Assembly: GCA_964606665.1 (NCBI GenBank)
Contig: CAZSHS010000004.1
Span: 1-64,000 of the forward strand
DNA length: 64,000 nucleotides
Origin: Aved-18 sp964606665
GTDB lineage: Bacteria > Cyanobacteriota > Vampirovibrionia > Obscuribacterales > Obscuribacteraceae
Direction of reading: 5' to 3'
Positions 63,881 through 64,000 of the stretch are shown here, piece by piece. Below the pieces are notes generated by a model. It was given only the letters and a program-made list of their open reading frames with translations, was not told the DNA's origin and made no database searches. Position numbers and translations under genes: made by a program. The first letter of the stretch is position 1; every line of letters begins with the position of its first letter.

Positions 63881-64000
63881 ATGAAAAATAGCACCCTCTT
63901 CAAAAGTAAAAGACAGGCAGTGAATGCTTTAATGGCAAGCACTTTGATGTCCTTCTGTGCCTTTATGCCCGTGCTTGCTGAAGATTCGCGCTTGACATCG
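63881..64000 (+). CDS. start of secreted protein, cut by window end
   Basis: 40 codons, open at the window edge. AAAAGG lies 6 nt before ATG 63881. The first 33 residues form a signal peptide ending at VLAED. The rest of the protein is outside the window and cannot be assigned. A/T-rich intergenic sequence lies between 63737 and 63880. Confidence 0.6.
   Translation, partial: MKNSTLFKSKRQAVNALMASTLMSFCAFMPVLAEDSRLTS

Noticed and set aside
1..64000. CRISPR arrays, insertion sequences, prophage and toxin-antitoxin pairs
   Set aside because: No regular repeats, transposase, integrase or recognisable toxin-antitoxin pair was found on either strand.

Overview
The window reads as chromosomal DNA of a free-living, respiring or facultatively aerobic bacterium with G+C below 50% by eye. 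It is almost all housekeeping and envelope genes. No phage, insertion sequence, plasmid or CRISPR locus is visible. A full set of pyruvate dehydrogenase subunits, lipoyl synthase, large-subunit catalase, a BioY biotin transporter, a DICT-like sensor module on a diguanylate cyclase, a monogalactosyldiacylglycerol-synthase-type glycosyltransferase, a SecA with several insertions and many secreted TPR/Sel1/DUF proteins fit a non-photosynthetic relative of Cyanobacteria (Vampirovibrionia/Melainabacteria, perhaps Obscuribacterales). That placement is inferred from memory of the families; a marker-gene tree would have to confirm it.

Layout. 0-7.5 kb: remnant of pyroglutamyl peptidase, then glycerol kinase and a class III sirtuin (one minus-strand unit), OsmC and biotin ligase (plus), then recJ overlapping apt (minus). 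7.6-12.7 kb: secreted proteins, a DUF4127 protein, a trypsin-like protease and a small Cys-rich membrane protein, then a CorA transporter behind a long structured leader. 12.9-16.7 kb: one large GAF-GGDEF-degenerate HD-GYP protein. 16.9-20.4 kb: methyltransferase, small proteins, an HAD acid phosphatase, a radical SAM enzyme and tRNA-Ala(GGC). 20.7-26.8 kb: cpdA-like phosphodiesterase, a cell-wall amidase coupled to coaX, and a flavin monooxygenase that lacks a normal start codon. 26.8-31.5 kb: lipoprotein and membrane proteins, a TPR-DUF1266 protein, an orthocaspase-Sel1 protein, a structured RNA motif and a small XRE regulator. 31.5-45 kb: katE, UDG, pgm, signal peptidase, an antiporter with Usp domains, a sigma-70 factor and glmU, which carries the second copy of the RNA motif plus an intrinsic terminator in its leader. 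45-51 kb: secreted matrixin and hydrolase, phosphoesterase, DMT transporter and BioY. 51-56 kb: secA-tsaB-rimI and rlmN. 56-64 kb: pdhA-pdhB-pdhC-lpd, lipA, a diacylglycerol-type glycosyltransferase and the start of a secreted protein.

How genes work together. PDH complex genes and lipA are divergent neighbours, so the lipoylated complex and its cofactor synthase sit together. BirA and BioY give biotin use and uptake. pgm and glmU feed sugar phosphates and UDP-GlcNAc to the envelope. secA and lepB serve export, which matches the many signal peptides seen.

The strongest lead for something undescribed is a roughly 61-nt RNA motif found twice (30641-30701 plus strand; 44866-44927 minus strand). 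The two copies share a 19-nt core, and all three surrounding stems have changed sequence while staying paired. One copy precedes an intrinsic terminator upstream of glmU, as in a transcription-attenuation riboswitch.
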